A stretch of DNA of 64,000 nt from DATFVA01 sp963743325 (lineage in GTDB: Bacteria; Bacteroidota; Ignavibacteria; Ignavibacteriales; Ignavibacteriaceae): positions 124,001 through 188,000 of the forward strand of contig CAVUOZ010000011.1 in the NCBI GenBank assembly GCA_963743325.1, in the 5' to 3' direction. Positions 1 to 9,391 of the stretch are shown here, one piece after another; position 1 is the stretch's first letter, and every line of letters begins with the position of its first letter. The notes beneath the pieces are model-generated. The model did no database searches. It had not been told where the DNA came from and worked only from the letters and a program-made list of their open reading frames with translations. The translations under genes were made by a program, and so were the position numbers.

Positions 1-489
1 GATAAAGATGTAATCGTTAATCCTGCTTTTGAAGATAAAGTGTCGATAGTCTATTATTATCCGAATATGTATCCGGACATAATCGACTCCCTTGTAGATA
101 ATGGTTATAAAGGGATAATAATTGCCGGAACAGGATTGGGTCATGTCAACCGCCCGATGTATCCTGCTTTAAAACGGGCATATGAAAAAGGTGTTGCGGT
201 TTATATGACTGTTCAGACTTTATGGGGATATGTGCAGATGTACGTTTATGAAACAGGCAGAGAGATTATGGAACTGGGAGTTATTCCTGCTGCAAATATG
301 CTTCCTGAAGTCGCCTATGTCAAGCTAGGCTGGGCTTTAGGACAAACAGATGATTTAGAAAAAGTCAAAAAAATTATGCTTACCCCTATTGCAGGGGAAA
401 TTACTGAACGTGAACCAAGCAACGGATATCTTATTTACCAGGGCGGTTTACCTGAAGTTGAAGAGTTTATTTCTAAGTATAAGAAATAG
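1..489 (+). CDS. gatD: GatD-like Glu-tRNA(Gln) amidotransferase subunit D / asparaginase (3' part)
   Basis: This is the C-terminal part of an asparaginase-fold protein. The frame is open from base 1 (DKDVIVNPAFEDKV...), so the gene begins before the window. The segment GYKGIIIAGTGLGHVN followed later by IPAANMLPEVAYVKLGWALGQT matches the C-terminal lobe of GatD, the subunit that releases ammonia from glutamine for tRNA-dependent Gln synthesis. The MLPE.A.VKL..(V/A)LGQT signature favours GatD over ordinary type I/II asparaginases. The catalytic Thr/Lys/Asp residues lie upstream and cannot be seen. GatD is best known from archaea with its partner GatE; whether gatE precedes it here is unknown. 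A plain L-asparaginase remains the alternative. Confidence 0.75.
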   Translation, partial: DKDVIVNPAFEDKVSIVYYYPNMYPDIIDSLVDNGYKGIIIAGTGLGHVNRPMYPALKRAYEKGVAVYMTVQTLWGYVQMYVYETGREIMELGVIPAANMLPEVAYVKLGWALGQTDDLEKVKKIMLTPIAGEITEREPSNGYLIYQGGLPEVEEFISKYKK

Positions 490-607
490 CCGATTACAAG
501 ATTGCAAGATTACGAAATTGCAGGATTGTTTTATTTCGGAAACCTGACTTTTTAATCTTTTTACTTTAATCTCTTATATTGAAAATTGACAGCCGCTGAG
601 TGCTATC

Positions 608-1093
608 TTAGTGATGATGTCCGTCTGCTCCATGCACATGCCCGTGAGCCAATTCTTCCCTGGTAGCATCTCTCACATCAATAAGTTCAACATCGAAATT
701 CAGATTTTTTCCTGCCAGGGGATGATTAAAATCTATTGTCACATCTTCATCCTTAACCGCCTTAATTACGAAGGGAACCGGTTTTCCGTCGGGAGTTTGA
801 GCCATAAATTCCATTCCTTCTTCAAGATTCGCTCCTTCAGGAAATTCATGCTTTTTTACCTGCTGAACTGCATTTTCATCATAATCACCGTATGCCTCGG
901 ATGAAGTCAGCCCTATATTCTTTTTACCGCCAATGATCAAACCGTCAATAGCTTCTTCAAGTTTGGGTAATATCTGGTTATTTCCGCTTAAATAAACGAA
1001 AGGCCCATTCTCATGTGTTGTCTGAATTATATTTCCCCGGTCGTCTGATAATTGATAATTCAACGTTACAACCTTATTCGCTCCGATTGCCAT
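608..1093 (-). CDS. slyD: FKBP-type peptidyl-prolyl isomerase, SlyD-like
   Basis: A 161-residue protein with the SlyD layout. An N-terminal FKBP part (VVTLNYQLSDDRGNIIQTT... GPFVYLSGNNQILPKLEEAI) is interrupted by the insert-in-flap chaperone domain at about residues 70-130 and resumes with HPLAGKNLNFDVELIDV. The C-terminus is histidine-rich (HGHVHGADGHHH), as in metal-binding SlyD proteins that deliver nickel or act as folding helpers in the cytoplasm. Length fits short SlyD homologues. It is convergent with the gatD-like gene and stands alone. The prolyl isomerase and chaperone role is family knowledge; metal binding is inferred from the tail. Confidence 0.93.
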   Translation of the reverse strand: MAIGANKVVTLNYQLSDDRGNIIQTTHENGPFVYLSGNNQILPKLEEAIDGLIIGGKKNIGLTSSEAYGDYDENAVQQVKKHEFPEGANLEEGMEFMAQTPDGKPVPFVIKAVKDEDVTIDFNHPLAGKNLNFDVELIDVRDATREELAHGHVHGADGHHH

Positions 1094-1502
1094 TATACTT
1101 CCTTTTTATTTAATATTTTGGATGTCAATTATAAGAATTTATCCGGGCAAAATAAACCGAATGAGATTTTTCTCGGGATTTGAAATTGTTGTGCAGGTTT
1201 AAAACCAGAAGAGACGCAATCCCGATAGTATCATACTAAGCGGGTGCGCCTCTACCAGGTATAAAATTTATGTGAGGACTATCTCTTATGACTGTAGCAA
1301 ATATGGTTGTTAATAATTAATATTTGCTTAATATTAGATTAATAAATCTTAATCTTTGTAAACCTGACAACTTTGAAAACCGGCCATGATTTAGTTATAA
1401 ATTTAATTCCAAATCTCTGTGGTTCTTATCGCTTAAAATTTTTATTAGATTTGAATAAGACAATCTGTAATATAAATATTGAATTTAAGATAGGAGTGTA
1501 TT
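1094..1502. other. intergenic region between slyD and the cupin gene
   Basis: About 410 bases between divergent genes with no convincing ORF. It should hold promoters for both neighbours. The only clear structure is a long imperfect hairpin at 1210-1253, listed separately. Confidence 0.6.
1210..1253. repeat. long intergenic hairpin
   Basis: The left arm AGAGACGCAATCCCG pairs with the right arm CGGGTGCGCCTCT with few mismatches. The loop itself contains the small palindrome TAGTATCATACTA. There is no T-run after it, so it is not a typical terminator. It lies about 120 bases upstream of slyD and 250 bases before the cupin gene. It may be a REP-like intergenic element or an RNA structure. Confidence 0.5.
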
Positions 1503-1865
1503 TTGCCGGATCATATCAAATCATCATCAGTAATTAAGGCTGAAGGAAATAAACCAAAAATAATCAATGAATTTATAGGAAGAGTAAATTCCAGGACAAC
1601 GGATGTAAGCATTGCTAAAATGAAAAGTCCCGAAGGATGGATAGAATTCGGTCAGTCACCCGGGTTTGATGAATATACAGTAGTATTGAAAGGATTATTA
1701 AGGGTAAAAACCAAAGATAAATCATTTGATGTAAAAGCCGGGGAGGCCATTATAACCCGTAAGGGAGAATGGATCCAATACAGCACTCCTGAGCCCGGGG
1801 GAGCCGAATATATTGCTGTTTGTCTTCCGGCGTTTTCAACCGGTACTGTGCACAGGGACGATTAA
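1503..1865 (+). CDS. small cupin-domain protein
   Basis: A 120-residue protein starting at TTG, supported by AGGAG at 1492-1496 six bases upstream. The single cupin barrel shows in GFDEYTVVLKGLLRVKTKDK (motif 1 region) and in the turn VKAGEAIITRKGEWIQYSTP (motif 2 region). The usual HxH metal ligands of motif 1 are not present in the standard form, so metal dependence is unclear. Small cupins of this kind bind a ligand or modify small molecules; the substrate cannot be read from sequence. It is followed after 22 bases by an acetyltransferase gene on the same strand, so the two are probably co-transcribed. Confidence 0.8.
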   Translation: MPDHIKSSSVIKAEGNKPKIINEFIGRVNSRTTDVSIAKMKSPEGWIEFGQSPGFDEYTVVLKGLLRVKTKDKSFDVKAGEAIITRKGEWIQYSTPEPGGAEYIAVCLPAFSTGTVHRDD

Positions 1866-1887
1866 ATTTTTATAAACAATTATCAGG

Positions 1888-2715
1888 TTGCCGGTTATGC
1901 TTAAAACAACACTTTTTCGTTCTATTGCTTCGTGTGAAATGAATGCCTGGCAGGATATGTACAGCGCTGCGGGAAAAGACATTTCTGAAAAATTCGGCAT
2001 AAAAGTTTTCTCTATCGGTTCTGCGTGTGTTTCTATTGTAAAAAAAATTGATATACTTGGTTTTAATCGAGTTATAGGACTTGGATTGCTTCAGACTGCA
2101 GCGGAACAAATGATTGATGACATTATTTTCAAATATAAAGACGCAGAAGTAAAAAGATTTTTTATACAGATTCATCCCGAGGCTTCACCATCACAGATGA
2201 AGGAATGGTTTGAAAAAAGAAACATACGTCATTATAACAACTGGATAAAACATTACCGGACGGTCGAGAACCTTCCCGCAATCGATACTGAACTTGAAAT
2301 AAAAGAAGTCGGGAATAAGAGTGAAGCAGAAACATTCGGAGAGATAATTACGAAGAGTTTTGATTGGCCTGATGAAATGAAATACTGGTTTGCAAATCTT
2401 GCGGGTAGAAAATACTGGAAGACCTATCTTGCTTATGATGGAAATCTACCAGTTGCCTCTGCCTCTCTGTATGTTAAAGACGATTGCGGCTGGTTATCAT
2501 TCGCAAGTACTCTGCCTGATTACAGGGGAATGGGAGCACAATCTGCACTTATTGCCAGGAGAATTGAGGATGCATCGGAACTTGGATGCAGGGTTATAAC
2601 AGCAGAGACAGCAGAAGATAATGAGCAAAAAAGATCCCAATCACTTCAGAATATACAAAAGATGGGATTTGAAGTTGCATATATACGACCGAACTTCATC
2701 TGGAAAGCCGAATAA
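1888..2715 (+). CDS. GNAT-family N-acetyltransferase
   Basis: A 275-residue protein whose C-terminal half is a GNAT fold. After an internal strand (YLAYDGNLPVASASLYV) comes the acetyl-CoA binding motif A-like stretch WLSFASTLPDYRGMGAQSAL and then helix alpha3, ending in RIEDASELGCRVITAET. The N-terminal 130 residues form a less conserved domain typical of two-part GNATs. Two starts are possible: TTG at 1888 or ATG at 1897; the ATG is equally good and shortens the protein by three residues. The gene follows the cupin gene closely. The acceptor is unknown. Confidence 0.85.
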   Translation: MPVMLKTTLFRSIASCEMNAWQDMYSAAGKDISEKFGIKVFSIGSACVSIVKKIDILGFNRVIGLGLLQTAAEQMIDDIIFKYKDAEVKRFFIQIHPEASPSQMKEWFEKRNIRHYNNWIKHYRTVENLPAIDTELEIKEVGNKSEAETFGEIITKSFDWPDEMKYWFANLAGRKYWKTYLAYDGNLPVASASLYVKDDCGWLSFASTLPDYRGMGAQSALIARRIEDASELGCRVITAETAEDNEQKRSQSLQNIQKMGFEVAYIRPNFIWKAE

Positions 2716-2833
2716 TTTTAATAGCCCTGAAGGGTACAAAGTAATCTGGCAAACGCCCGGATACTTTCTGCTATCACCGCAGTCTGTTCATATAAAAAAT
2801 CAGGATTAAACCATAATTAATGAATAATTAAAC

Positions 2834-2850
2834 AAATTGCCCGGCAATTT
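2834..2850. terminator. possible bidirectional terminator hairpin
   Basis: AAATTGC and GCAATTT form a seven-pair stem with a three-base loop in the gap between the convergent acetyltransferase and DUF4476 genes. The flanks are AT-rich but lack a long T-run, so this is a weak call. Confidence 0.35.
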
Positions 2851-2891
2851 CATTATGCTTTAGGTTCAGCAACAGATCGTTTACTGTAATA

Positions 2892-3473
2892 CTAATTCCT
2901 GTCAATTATCTCCTGGGCTTTTTGTTTATCTTCTGAGAATGTAAATGCATTAATTATCTTGAATGAATTGTAATTATCGACAACAAAAGGATATGTTGTT
3001 TCCAGCGCTTTTAATTTCCAGCTCGAAAAAGATGATAAATCCAGCAGACCAATTATCTGTTCCACGCTGAAATAATTATATTTTGCTGAAGCCTGCAGTA
3101 CTGCTAACTTATTTTCTTCAAATGATTCATTATTTATGCTGTTCACGAGCTGTCTGTAATCCGGTTCCGGCATTGCAACAATCGGAGGATCCACCTCAAC
3201 AACCTGCTGATTCTGCAAATCTTCAATCAAGTGATAAATTTTATCTAAATCTCTTTTTGCGTGCGTGTATTCCTTCTGGTGCAGCCGCGTAAGATATTCA
3301 GCATCAAGATCATTGAGTTTTTCCTTTATTTTATTGATTAGTTCCTGGGTTCTGTCCATAATTATTGGGGTCTTCCTGTCATCATTGTCCTGATGTTGCT
3401 GCGGAAATATAACTGCCGAAATTGCCACTGAAAAAAATGCAGCAAGAAGAATTTTACTAAATGAGCCTCTCAA
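2892..3473 (-). CDS. exported DUF4476-domain protein
   Basis: A 193-residue secreted or periplasmic protein. The N-terminus (MRGSFSKILLAAFFSVAISA) is a signal peptide. Residues about 35-75 are charged and probably helical. The C-terminal 90 residues match DUF4476: an SINNESFEENKLAVLQASAK helix, FSVEQIIGLLDLSSFSSWKL, and an ending with F.F.(E)DK.KA.EII. DUF4476 is widespread in Bacteroidota and has no known function. It lies downstream of the kinase operon on the same strand but is separated by about 230 bases, so co-transcription is doubtful. Confidence 0.8.
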   Translation of the reverse strand: MRGSFSKILLAAFFSVAISAVIFPQQHQDNDDRKTPIIMDRTQELINKIKEKLNDLDAEYLTRLHQKEYTHAKRDLDKIYHLIEDLQNQQVVEVDPPIVAMPEPDYRQLVNSINNESFEENKLAVLQASAKYNYFSVEQIIGLLDLSSFSSWKLKALETTYPFVVDNYNSFKIINAFTFSEDKQKAQEIIDRN

Positions 3474-3701
3474 TTTTTCCTCCTGAAAGATTCTGAAATA
3501 TTAGCCATGAAATACGAACAAAAAACCTGCCTGAAACAGGATGTTAAAATCATACGAAATAATGAATTTTAACGGGAGTGAATTTATCTGAAATATGGGA
3601 TAAAAGAAAATTTTACCTTGGAGGATATGAAATGATATTCCCCGGAAATTATTACAAATAATAAATAATTGTCTCACACTCTGGATTTAAAAATCTGGTT
3701 T

Positions 3702-6380
3702 TTAGTTCAGGTATCCCATCCAGATATCCGATTCTTTTTCTTCTTTGATAAGATAGATTGATTTGTTACCGGGGGAAAAGGCAAAATAAGACCATTCCGG
3801 CAACAACTGCGGGAAATTATAAACCAGCCGCCTGTCCCCGGTAGTTATGTCAATCACATATAACTGACTTTTGTCTGTATACAAAATTCTTCTATTGTCT
3901 AAAAACCATTTTGGTCCCTGACCTGTATCTGAAAGCTTTGTATAACTTTTTGTAATTAATGAATATATTATGATACCTACATATTTTCCGGTGGTTTGTT
4001 CCATCCTGTTTCCCGCAATATAATTTCCATCCGGAGAAACGGAATGAACAGCAAACATCATCCCCTTCTCATTCATTTCCGGCAGGTATTTAAATTGATT
4101 GACATCGGTTGAATCAGATTTATAAATGACGTTATCTGAGCGTGAATAAACACTCGCTATTGACTTACCGTCAGGGAACCATCTTGCCTGAGTAATTAAT
4201 TCAGGTGCATGAGTTAATTGTTTAAGATTACTACCGTCAGTATTAATTCTCCAGATTTCATATTTACCTGTCCAGTCTGAATAAAAAATAATACTTTTTC
4301 CGTCAGGTGCCCATTGCGGGTTTCTGTCTTTAAAAACGTCATTCGTTAGCTTTAATAATTCCGAACCGTCTGTACGGATTATGTAAATATCTTCCTGTTG
4401 TCCGGCACTCGAAACAGCTATCCATTTACCATCGGGAGATACATCAGGATAGAGATATTGTTTTGATCCTTGCGTTACCGGTACTGGGAGATTCGTTACC
4501 TTCTCGGTAAAAGGATCAAAGTTTACTTTGTAAATATTATCCCTAGTCTCACCCGAGACATAAATTATCTTTTTACCATCCCGGGACATTCTTGACATTG
4601 CACTAAAAAAAGCGGGCGTAATTACGGGCTCCAATCCTGATAAAATTTCCCCTGAATTATCATCAACTTTCACTCTCCATAAATTCATGCTTCCACCGCG
4701 GTTACTTGAAAAATAAATGAATTTTCCGTCTGCAGACCAGGTCGGACTCCAGTTTATATAATTGTCATCTGTAATATTTATCGGATTTCTGCCCGAAACT
4801 GAGATCATCCAGAGAACTCTTTTGCCTGTACCCTTTGGTAGTCCCCAATATGCAATCCATTTTCCGTTCGGCGACCAGCTGGGCTGAACTGCATCTCCAT
4901 CATAAATTTTTTGGGATTCACCAGTTTTGATATCTGCTGTCCACAACTGGCTTGTAGTTCCTCTTGAGTAAGGATGTTCAACCGATTCTGTGGCAAAAAG
5001 TACTTTGTTTCCATCGGGTGACCATACGGGATTAAAACCGAAGGTGGTTAGTCTGCGTACTGATTCCCCGGTTGAGCCCATTAAAAATATCCCTCCCCCG
5101 TCGCGATCTGAACGAAAGGCAATCATTTCACCATCGGGAGAAAAAGAAGACTGGTAATTATTAATACCCGGATCTTGTGTCAAATCGATTGCATTTCCAC
5201 CTCCGATTCTTTGAAGAAAAATGTGCTGAAAGCCGCCGACTGATTTTGTGTATGTGATATAATTGCCGTCAGGTGAAATATCGGAAAATAATTCTTCCCC
5301 CGATTGTTCGGTTAGTTGTTCAAACTTTATAAAAGTATCTTTGGTTGTGGAGCGATTCCCAAACACTAAATAGATAACCACTCCTGATAGAACGATTATC
5401 AGGAGCCATGGCAGGTATTTGAATCTGAATAATTTTGTCAGATCAAACCTGTGGTTTAATAGTTCAACAGAAAAAGAACCGGATGATTGGGAAACCCGGG
5501 TTTGATCCGGTTGTGTTTTAAATGTATTTGTATCAACATTATAAACTTTGCTTTTCCTATGCCCGGTCGTTTTTTTTATCTTCCTGAGATCTTTCGCTAA
5601 TTCCTTAGCCGACTGGCATCTTTCATCTTTATCTTTTTCCAGGCATTCTAATATGATATCATCCAATTCCGGTGAAATGTTTTCTTTGACAGCAGACAGC
5701 GGAGGGGCTTCAACATTTACTATCTCGTACATTATTGCTGTTTCGTGTATTCCCTTAAAAGGCGATTCCCCGCCAAGTAATTCATATAGTACTACACCCA
5801 GAGAGAAGATATCCGTTCTGTGATCGACATCCAGGCCCTGAACCTGTTCAGGCGACATATATCCTATTGTTCCCATCGTTGTGCCGGCTTTTGTAAGGCG
5901 CGATACGGTTTTATCTGAGAATAATTTTGCAAGGCCGAAATCCATTATTTGTACGATCCCATCTTTGCGGACCATTATATTTTCAGGTTTTATATCCCGG
6001 TGAACAATTCCCTTTTCATGTGCGGCAGCCAGACCTTCTGCAACCTGTATGCCGATTTCAAGTATTTGTTTCTCGGAGAGAGTTTCTTTTTTATCCTTCA
6101 GTGTTTTACCATCCACGTATTCCATTACTATGAAAAGCTGACCATCGTTTTCCTGTATATCATAAATGGTACAGACATTCGGATGGTTCATTGCGGAGGC
6201 TGCTTTGGCTTCCTGTATAAACCTTGATTTATCATCTTCTGAGGATGTTAATTGAGAAGGGAGAAACTTCAGTGCCACATAGCGGTCGAGTCTGGTATCC
6301 TGGGCTTTGTAGACTTCTCCCATTCCCCCCTCTCCGAGTTTTTCTAATATTTTATACTGAAGAATTGTGTTTCCGATCAT
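3702..6380 (-). CDS. membrane Ser/Thr protein kinase with PD40/TolB-type propeller sensor
   Basis: An 892-residue Hanks-type kinase. The catalytic domain occupies residues 9-270 with glycine loop GEGGMG, ATP lysine in VALKFL (K38), HRDIKPEN and DFGLAK, all intact. One membrane helix follows at about 325-342 (LPWLLIIVLSGVVIYLVFG). The remaining 540 residues form a beta-propeller of repeated 'SPDG..I.(Y/F)' units (PD40/WD40-like). They should lie outside the cytoplasmic membrane and sense a ligand or protein. Its ATG overlaps the TGA of the preceding kinase (ATGA), so translation is coupled. It is the last gene of a minus-strand string that begins at 14885. Substrates are unknown; neighbouring STAS proteins are candidates. 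Confidence 0.93.
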   Translation of the reverse strand: MIGNTILQYKILEKLGEGGMGEVYKAQDTRLDRYVALKFLPSQLTSSEDDKSRFIQEAKAASAMNHPNVCTIYDIQENDGQLFIVMEYVDGKTLKDKKETLSEKQILEIGIQVAEGLAAAHEKGIVHRDIKPENIMVRKDGIVQIMDFGLAKLFSDKTVSRLTKAGTTMGTIGYMSPEQVQGLDVDHRTDIFSLGVVLYELLGGESPFKGIHETAIMYEIVNVEAPPLSAVKENISPELDDIILECLEKDKDERCQSAKELAKDLRKIKKTTGHRKSKVYNVDTNTFKTQPDQTRVSQSSGSFSVELLNHRFDLTKLFRFKYLPWLLIIVLSGVVIYLVFGNRSTTKDTFIKFEQLTEQSGEELFSDISPDGNYITYTKSVGGFQHIFLQRIGGGNAIDLTQDPGINNYQSSFSPDGEMIAFRSDRDGGGIFLMGSTGESVRRLTTFGFNPVWSPDGNKVLFATESVEHPYSRGTTSQLWTADIKTGESQKIYDGDAVQPSWSPNGKWIAYWGLPKGTGKRVLWMISVSGRNPINITDDNYINWSPTWSADGKFIYFSSNRGGSMNLWRVKVDDNSGEILSGLEPVITPAFFSAMSRMSRDGKKIIYVSGETRDNIYKVNFDPFTEKVTNLPVPVTQGSKQYLYPDVSPDGKWIAVSSAGQQEDIYIIRTDGSELLKLTNDVFKDRNPQWAPDGKSIIFYSDWTGKYEIWRINTDGSNLKQLTHAPELITQARWFPDGKSIASVYSRSDNVIYKSDSTDVNQFKYLPEMNEKGMMFAVHSVSPDGNYIAGNRMEQTTGKYVGIIIYSLITKSYTKLSDTGQGPKWFLDNRRILYTDKSQLYVIDITTGDRRLVYNFPQLLPEWSYFAFSPGNKSIYLIKEEKESDIWMGYLN

Positions 6381-9325
6381 TTCTTTGTAATACCTTCCAA
6401 CTTTTGAACATTAGCTTTTGCATCACTTATATCAGGCGAATTAAAATCGGCATCTTTCCAGATTTCCAAAAACTTTTTGTATTCATATAATGCTTTTTCT
6501 TTATTACCCTGTTTCTCATATGCAATCCCAAGCCAATAGTGTGCTTTAACGGCCGGAATAGGCCAGGCATATCCGGCTCCTGGAATAAAGCTTAATATAA
6601 AATTGTCACCGTTCTGAGGCCAATAAATAATCCTTTGAAATTCTCCGATAGCTTCTGAAATTTGACCCGTCTTCAATAATGCAATAGCATAATAGAAAAT
6701 CGGTTCGCGATTCGGAGGAAGTTCCTGAATAACTTTTCTGAATTTTTGCATAGCCAAATCGTTCCTGCTTTCTTCCAATGAGCATAGAGCAGATGAATAA
6801 TCTGCGGTTACCTGCAGAACCGGAGCAACATTTTTAACATCTTTTTGCATTTCATCCTGAATGCTCTCAACCTCTGATGATCTGCCGTTTTTAGTCAATG
6901 CCCAGGCAAGGTAATCCCTCCCGCAAATTTTATCTGTAGGGTCTTTCTTCGCAATTACTAATAACTGTTTTGCACCCTGAAGCATTTCAGGGTATTTCCC
7001 CATTGCGTAATACAGATGAATAAGTATGCATAATCTGTCGTAGGAAGAAATTTCAGAATCCGGTAGCCCTAATAATTTTTTCTGCGCACTCTGAAGTTTT
7101 CCCTGGTTTATCTCTATGAACGGCAGAGTACTTCCGCCTTCCTGAAAATAATTTTGTGCATCCTCATATTGTTGTCTTAAAATTGCATGGTAGCCGAGTT
7201 TATTCGCTGAGGAAAAATCCGTGCGGAGCTGTACTGCAGTCTGATAAGATGAACGGCTTGAATCGTACTCCATGAACCATGCATAAATATCTCCTCTGGT
7301 ATCGTAGGGATTTGGCTCGGCAGGCACCAGGTCTATATATTTATTGACACTTTTAATCGCATCCTGTCTTCTTTTAGCCCAGGCATACGAATATCCCAGC
7401 AGATTCCATATTGTTTTTGACGAAGGTTCAATTTTTAAGCCCCGGTTGAATACCTCTATTGCTTTATCCGGATCCAGCATAAGCCTGTCATACGTATTAT
7501 AGCCTAATTGAACGTACGAGGTGATTTCATGCGGGTATCTTTTAATGATTTCTTCATAACCTTCTATTGCTTTAGGCAGATTGTTCTGCTGTAAATAATT
7601 TGTAGCAATAATCTGAAGCCGTTCATGTTCCGTGGCATTATTGGAAAGATCAACTGCTGTTTTTAATGACTTTTGAGATGCCTCAATATCACCAAGTCCT
7701 TCCTGAGCACGGGACAAATAATAATAAGCCATGGCAAAGATTTTATCCAGCTGGATTGCACGTGAAAATGCTGCAATGGCTTCTTTCCAATAAATTTTGT
7801 CCATTAGTTCAACCCCTGCCAGATATGCACGATAAGCCTCAGGGGATTTGGTTGTAACTTCCGCAACAGACTTAATTTCCGCAGATGAAGTGGAGGCAGA
7901 CAGGAGACTGTTCTGAATTAGAGCCGTGAGAGAGTCTACAAGGTTGAAGATTTGATTGGCCTTAAAATTTGTCACTTGCTGTGAGCTGATTATTTTACCG
8001 GATTGAACGTCTATTAAACGGGTAGTTACAGCAAGCATTGGAGTCTCCTGGAGAATACTTCCAATCAGCATAGTAGTAACTCCTGCATGCCGGGCAATAT
8101 TATTTGCAAATGAAGCTGAAATTGTTTTATCAGTTTGTCCAAGATCTTTTTGAATGTCGAGTAATCGCTCACGGCTTATTACTTCCAGCCCTTTCGCCTG
8201 GGAAAGTGAAGTAATTAATAAGTTGGTCAGCATTTCACTATTGTGGTCTTTGTCGTCAGGATCGGGAATGTTTTCAAAATACATTACTGCCAGAGAGTTT
8301 GCCGGTGTGTCCGATGACTGGTTTTCAATAAAAGAGGATTTGAATGGATTAAAAACTATAAAAGTCCAGGCAAGCAATCCCAGTATAGCAGCAGTAATTA
8401 TCAGTCTTACAACCTTTTTGTTTTTCTTAACTTTTATTCCTGAATTTTTTTCAGGAATCATCTGTGCAATTTCGGATGATTTAATGTATCCCGACCGAGC
8501 ATATTCAAGGTTCTTTCTTTCTCTCCTGAGATCAGCAAGCATATCTTCAACATGCTGGTAGCGATCTTCTTTATCTTTTGCCAAAGCTTTGTAAACAATA
8601 CGTTCAAGATCCGCGGAGACTTTATCGTTGAATCGCGCCAGAGGCTGGGGGTTCTCATTAACAACAGAATAGATTAGCGCTGCCTGGTGTTCACCGCGGA
8701 AAGGGAGACGTGCGGTAAGTAGTTCATAAAGAACAACTCCAAAAGAAAAAATATCCGATCTGTGATCAACATCCTCCCCCTGGGCCTGTTCCGGTGACAT
8801 GTAAGCTGCTGTTCCTACAGTAGAGCCGGCCTGTGTCAGGCGGGAAGCGCCCTTTAGTTTAGCAAGTCCAAAATCCATAATTTTAGTTTGTCCTTTGGGA
8901 GTCAGTATAATATTATCGGATTTGATATCACGGTGTACAATTCCTTTTTCATGAGCAGAGGCCAGGCCTTCACTAATCTGAATTGCAATTTCCAGTACCT
9001 TCTTTACAGTAAGAGATTCACTTTCCTGTTTTACCAGGTCTTTAAGAGTCCTGCCTTCAAGATATTCCATCGCAATAAAAATATTTTTTTCGTGCTCACT
9101 GATTTCATAAATGACAGCAATATTCTGGTGGTTAAGTGATGCAGCGGAACGTGCTTCGTGGTAGAATCTTTCTTTTTCATTCGGATCTGAGCTCAGGTAC
9201 TGGGGAAGGAACTTTAAAGCTACAGTCCGATCAAGCCTGGTATCGTGGGCTTTATAGACAATGCCCATTCCTCCCTCGCCTAATTTTTCGATTATTTTGT
9301 ACTGAAGAATTGTTTCACCAATCAT
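6377..9325 (-). CDS. membrane Ser/Thr protein kinase with TolB-like and TPR domains
   Basis: A 982-residue kinase. The catalytic domain (about 9-275) has GEGGMG, VALKFL, HRDIKSDN and DFGLAK, so it should be active. A membrane helix lies at about 306-324 (LIITAAILGLLAWTFIVF). Next comes a TolB/FlgO-like domain (SLAVMYFENIPD... LEVISRERLL... MLIGSILQETPM), and then many TPR units from about residue 500 to the end, including AYYYLSRAQEGLGDIEASQ and WLGIAYEKQGNKEKALYEYK. TPR arrays bind proteins, so this may read envelope protein status. It overlaps the next kinase by four bases and follows another kinase after 66 bases. The layout (kinase, TM, TolB-like, TPR) is common in Acidobacteria and Ignavibacteria, but targets are unknown. 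Confidence 0.92.
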   Translation of the reverse strand: MIGETILQYKIIEKLGEGGMGIVYKAHDTRLDRTVALKFLPQYLSSDPNEKERFYHEARSAASLNHQNIAVIYEISEHEKNIFIAMEYLEGRTLKDLVKQESESLTVKKVLEIAIQISEGLASAHEKGIVHRDIKSDNIILTPKGQTKIMDFGLAKLKGASRLTQAGSTVGTAAYMSPEQAQGEDVDHRSDIFSFGVVLYELLTARLPFRGEHQAALIYSVVNENPQPLARFNDKVSADLERIVYKALAKDKEDRYQHVEDMLADLRRERKNLEYARSGYIKSSEIAQMIPEKNSGIKVKKNKKVVRLIITAAILGLLAWTFIVFNPFKSSFIENQSSDTPANSLAVMYFENIPDPDDKDHNSEMLTNLLITSLSQAKGLEVISRERLLDIQKDLGQTDKTISASFANNIARHAGVTTMLIGSILQETPMLAVTTRLIDVQSGKIISSQQVTNFKANQIFNLVDSLTALIQNSLLSASTSSAEIKSVAEVTTKSPEAYRAYLAGVELMDKIYWKEAIAAFSRAIQLDKIFAMAYYYLSRAQEGLGDIEASQKSLKTAVDLSNNATEHERLQIIATNYLQQNNLPKAIEGYEEIIKRYPHEITSYVQLGYNTYDRLMLDPDKAIEVFNRGLKIEPSSKTIWNLLGYSYAWAKRRQDAIKSVNKYIDLVPAEPNPYDTRGDIYAWFMEYDSSRSSYQTAVQLRTDFSSANKLGYHAILRQQYEDAQNYFQEGGSTLPFIEINQGKLQSAQKKLLGLPDSEISSYDRLCILIHLYYAMGKYPEMLQGAKQLLVIAKKDPTDKICGRDYLAWALTKNGRSSEVESIQDEMQKDVKNVAPVLQVTADYSSALCSLEESRNDLAMQKFRKVIQELPPNREPIFYYAIALLKTGQISEAIGEFQRIIYWPQNGDNFILSFIPGAGYAWPIPAVKAHYWLGIAYEKQGNKEKALYEYKKFLEIWKDADFNSPDISDAKANVQKLEGITKK

Positions 9326-9391
9326 TTAATACCTTTTCTAGTATTATACGTGCAGAAATCATATAACCTTTATAAAGCACTAATTGAATCA

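Noticed and set aside
490..607. Small ORF or RNA in the AT-rich gap after the gatD-like gene
   Set aside because: Only degenerate GATTGCAAGATT-like repeats are seen; no frame of useful length or stable fold.
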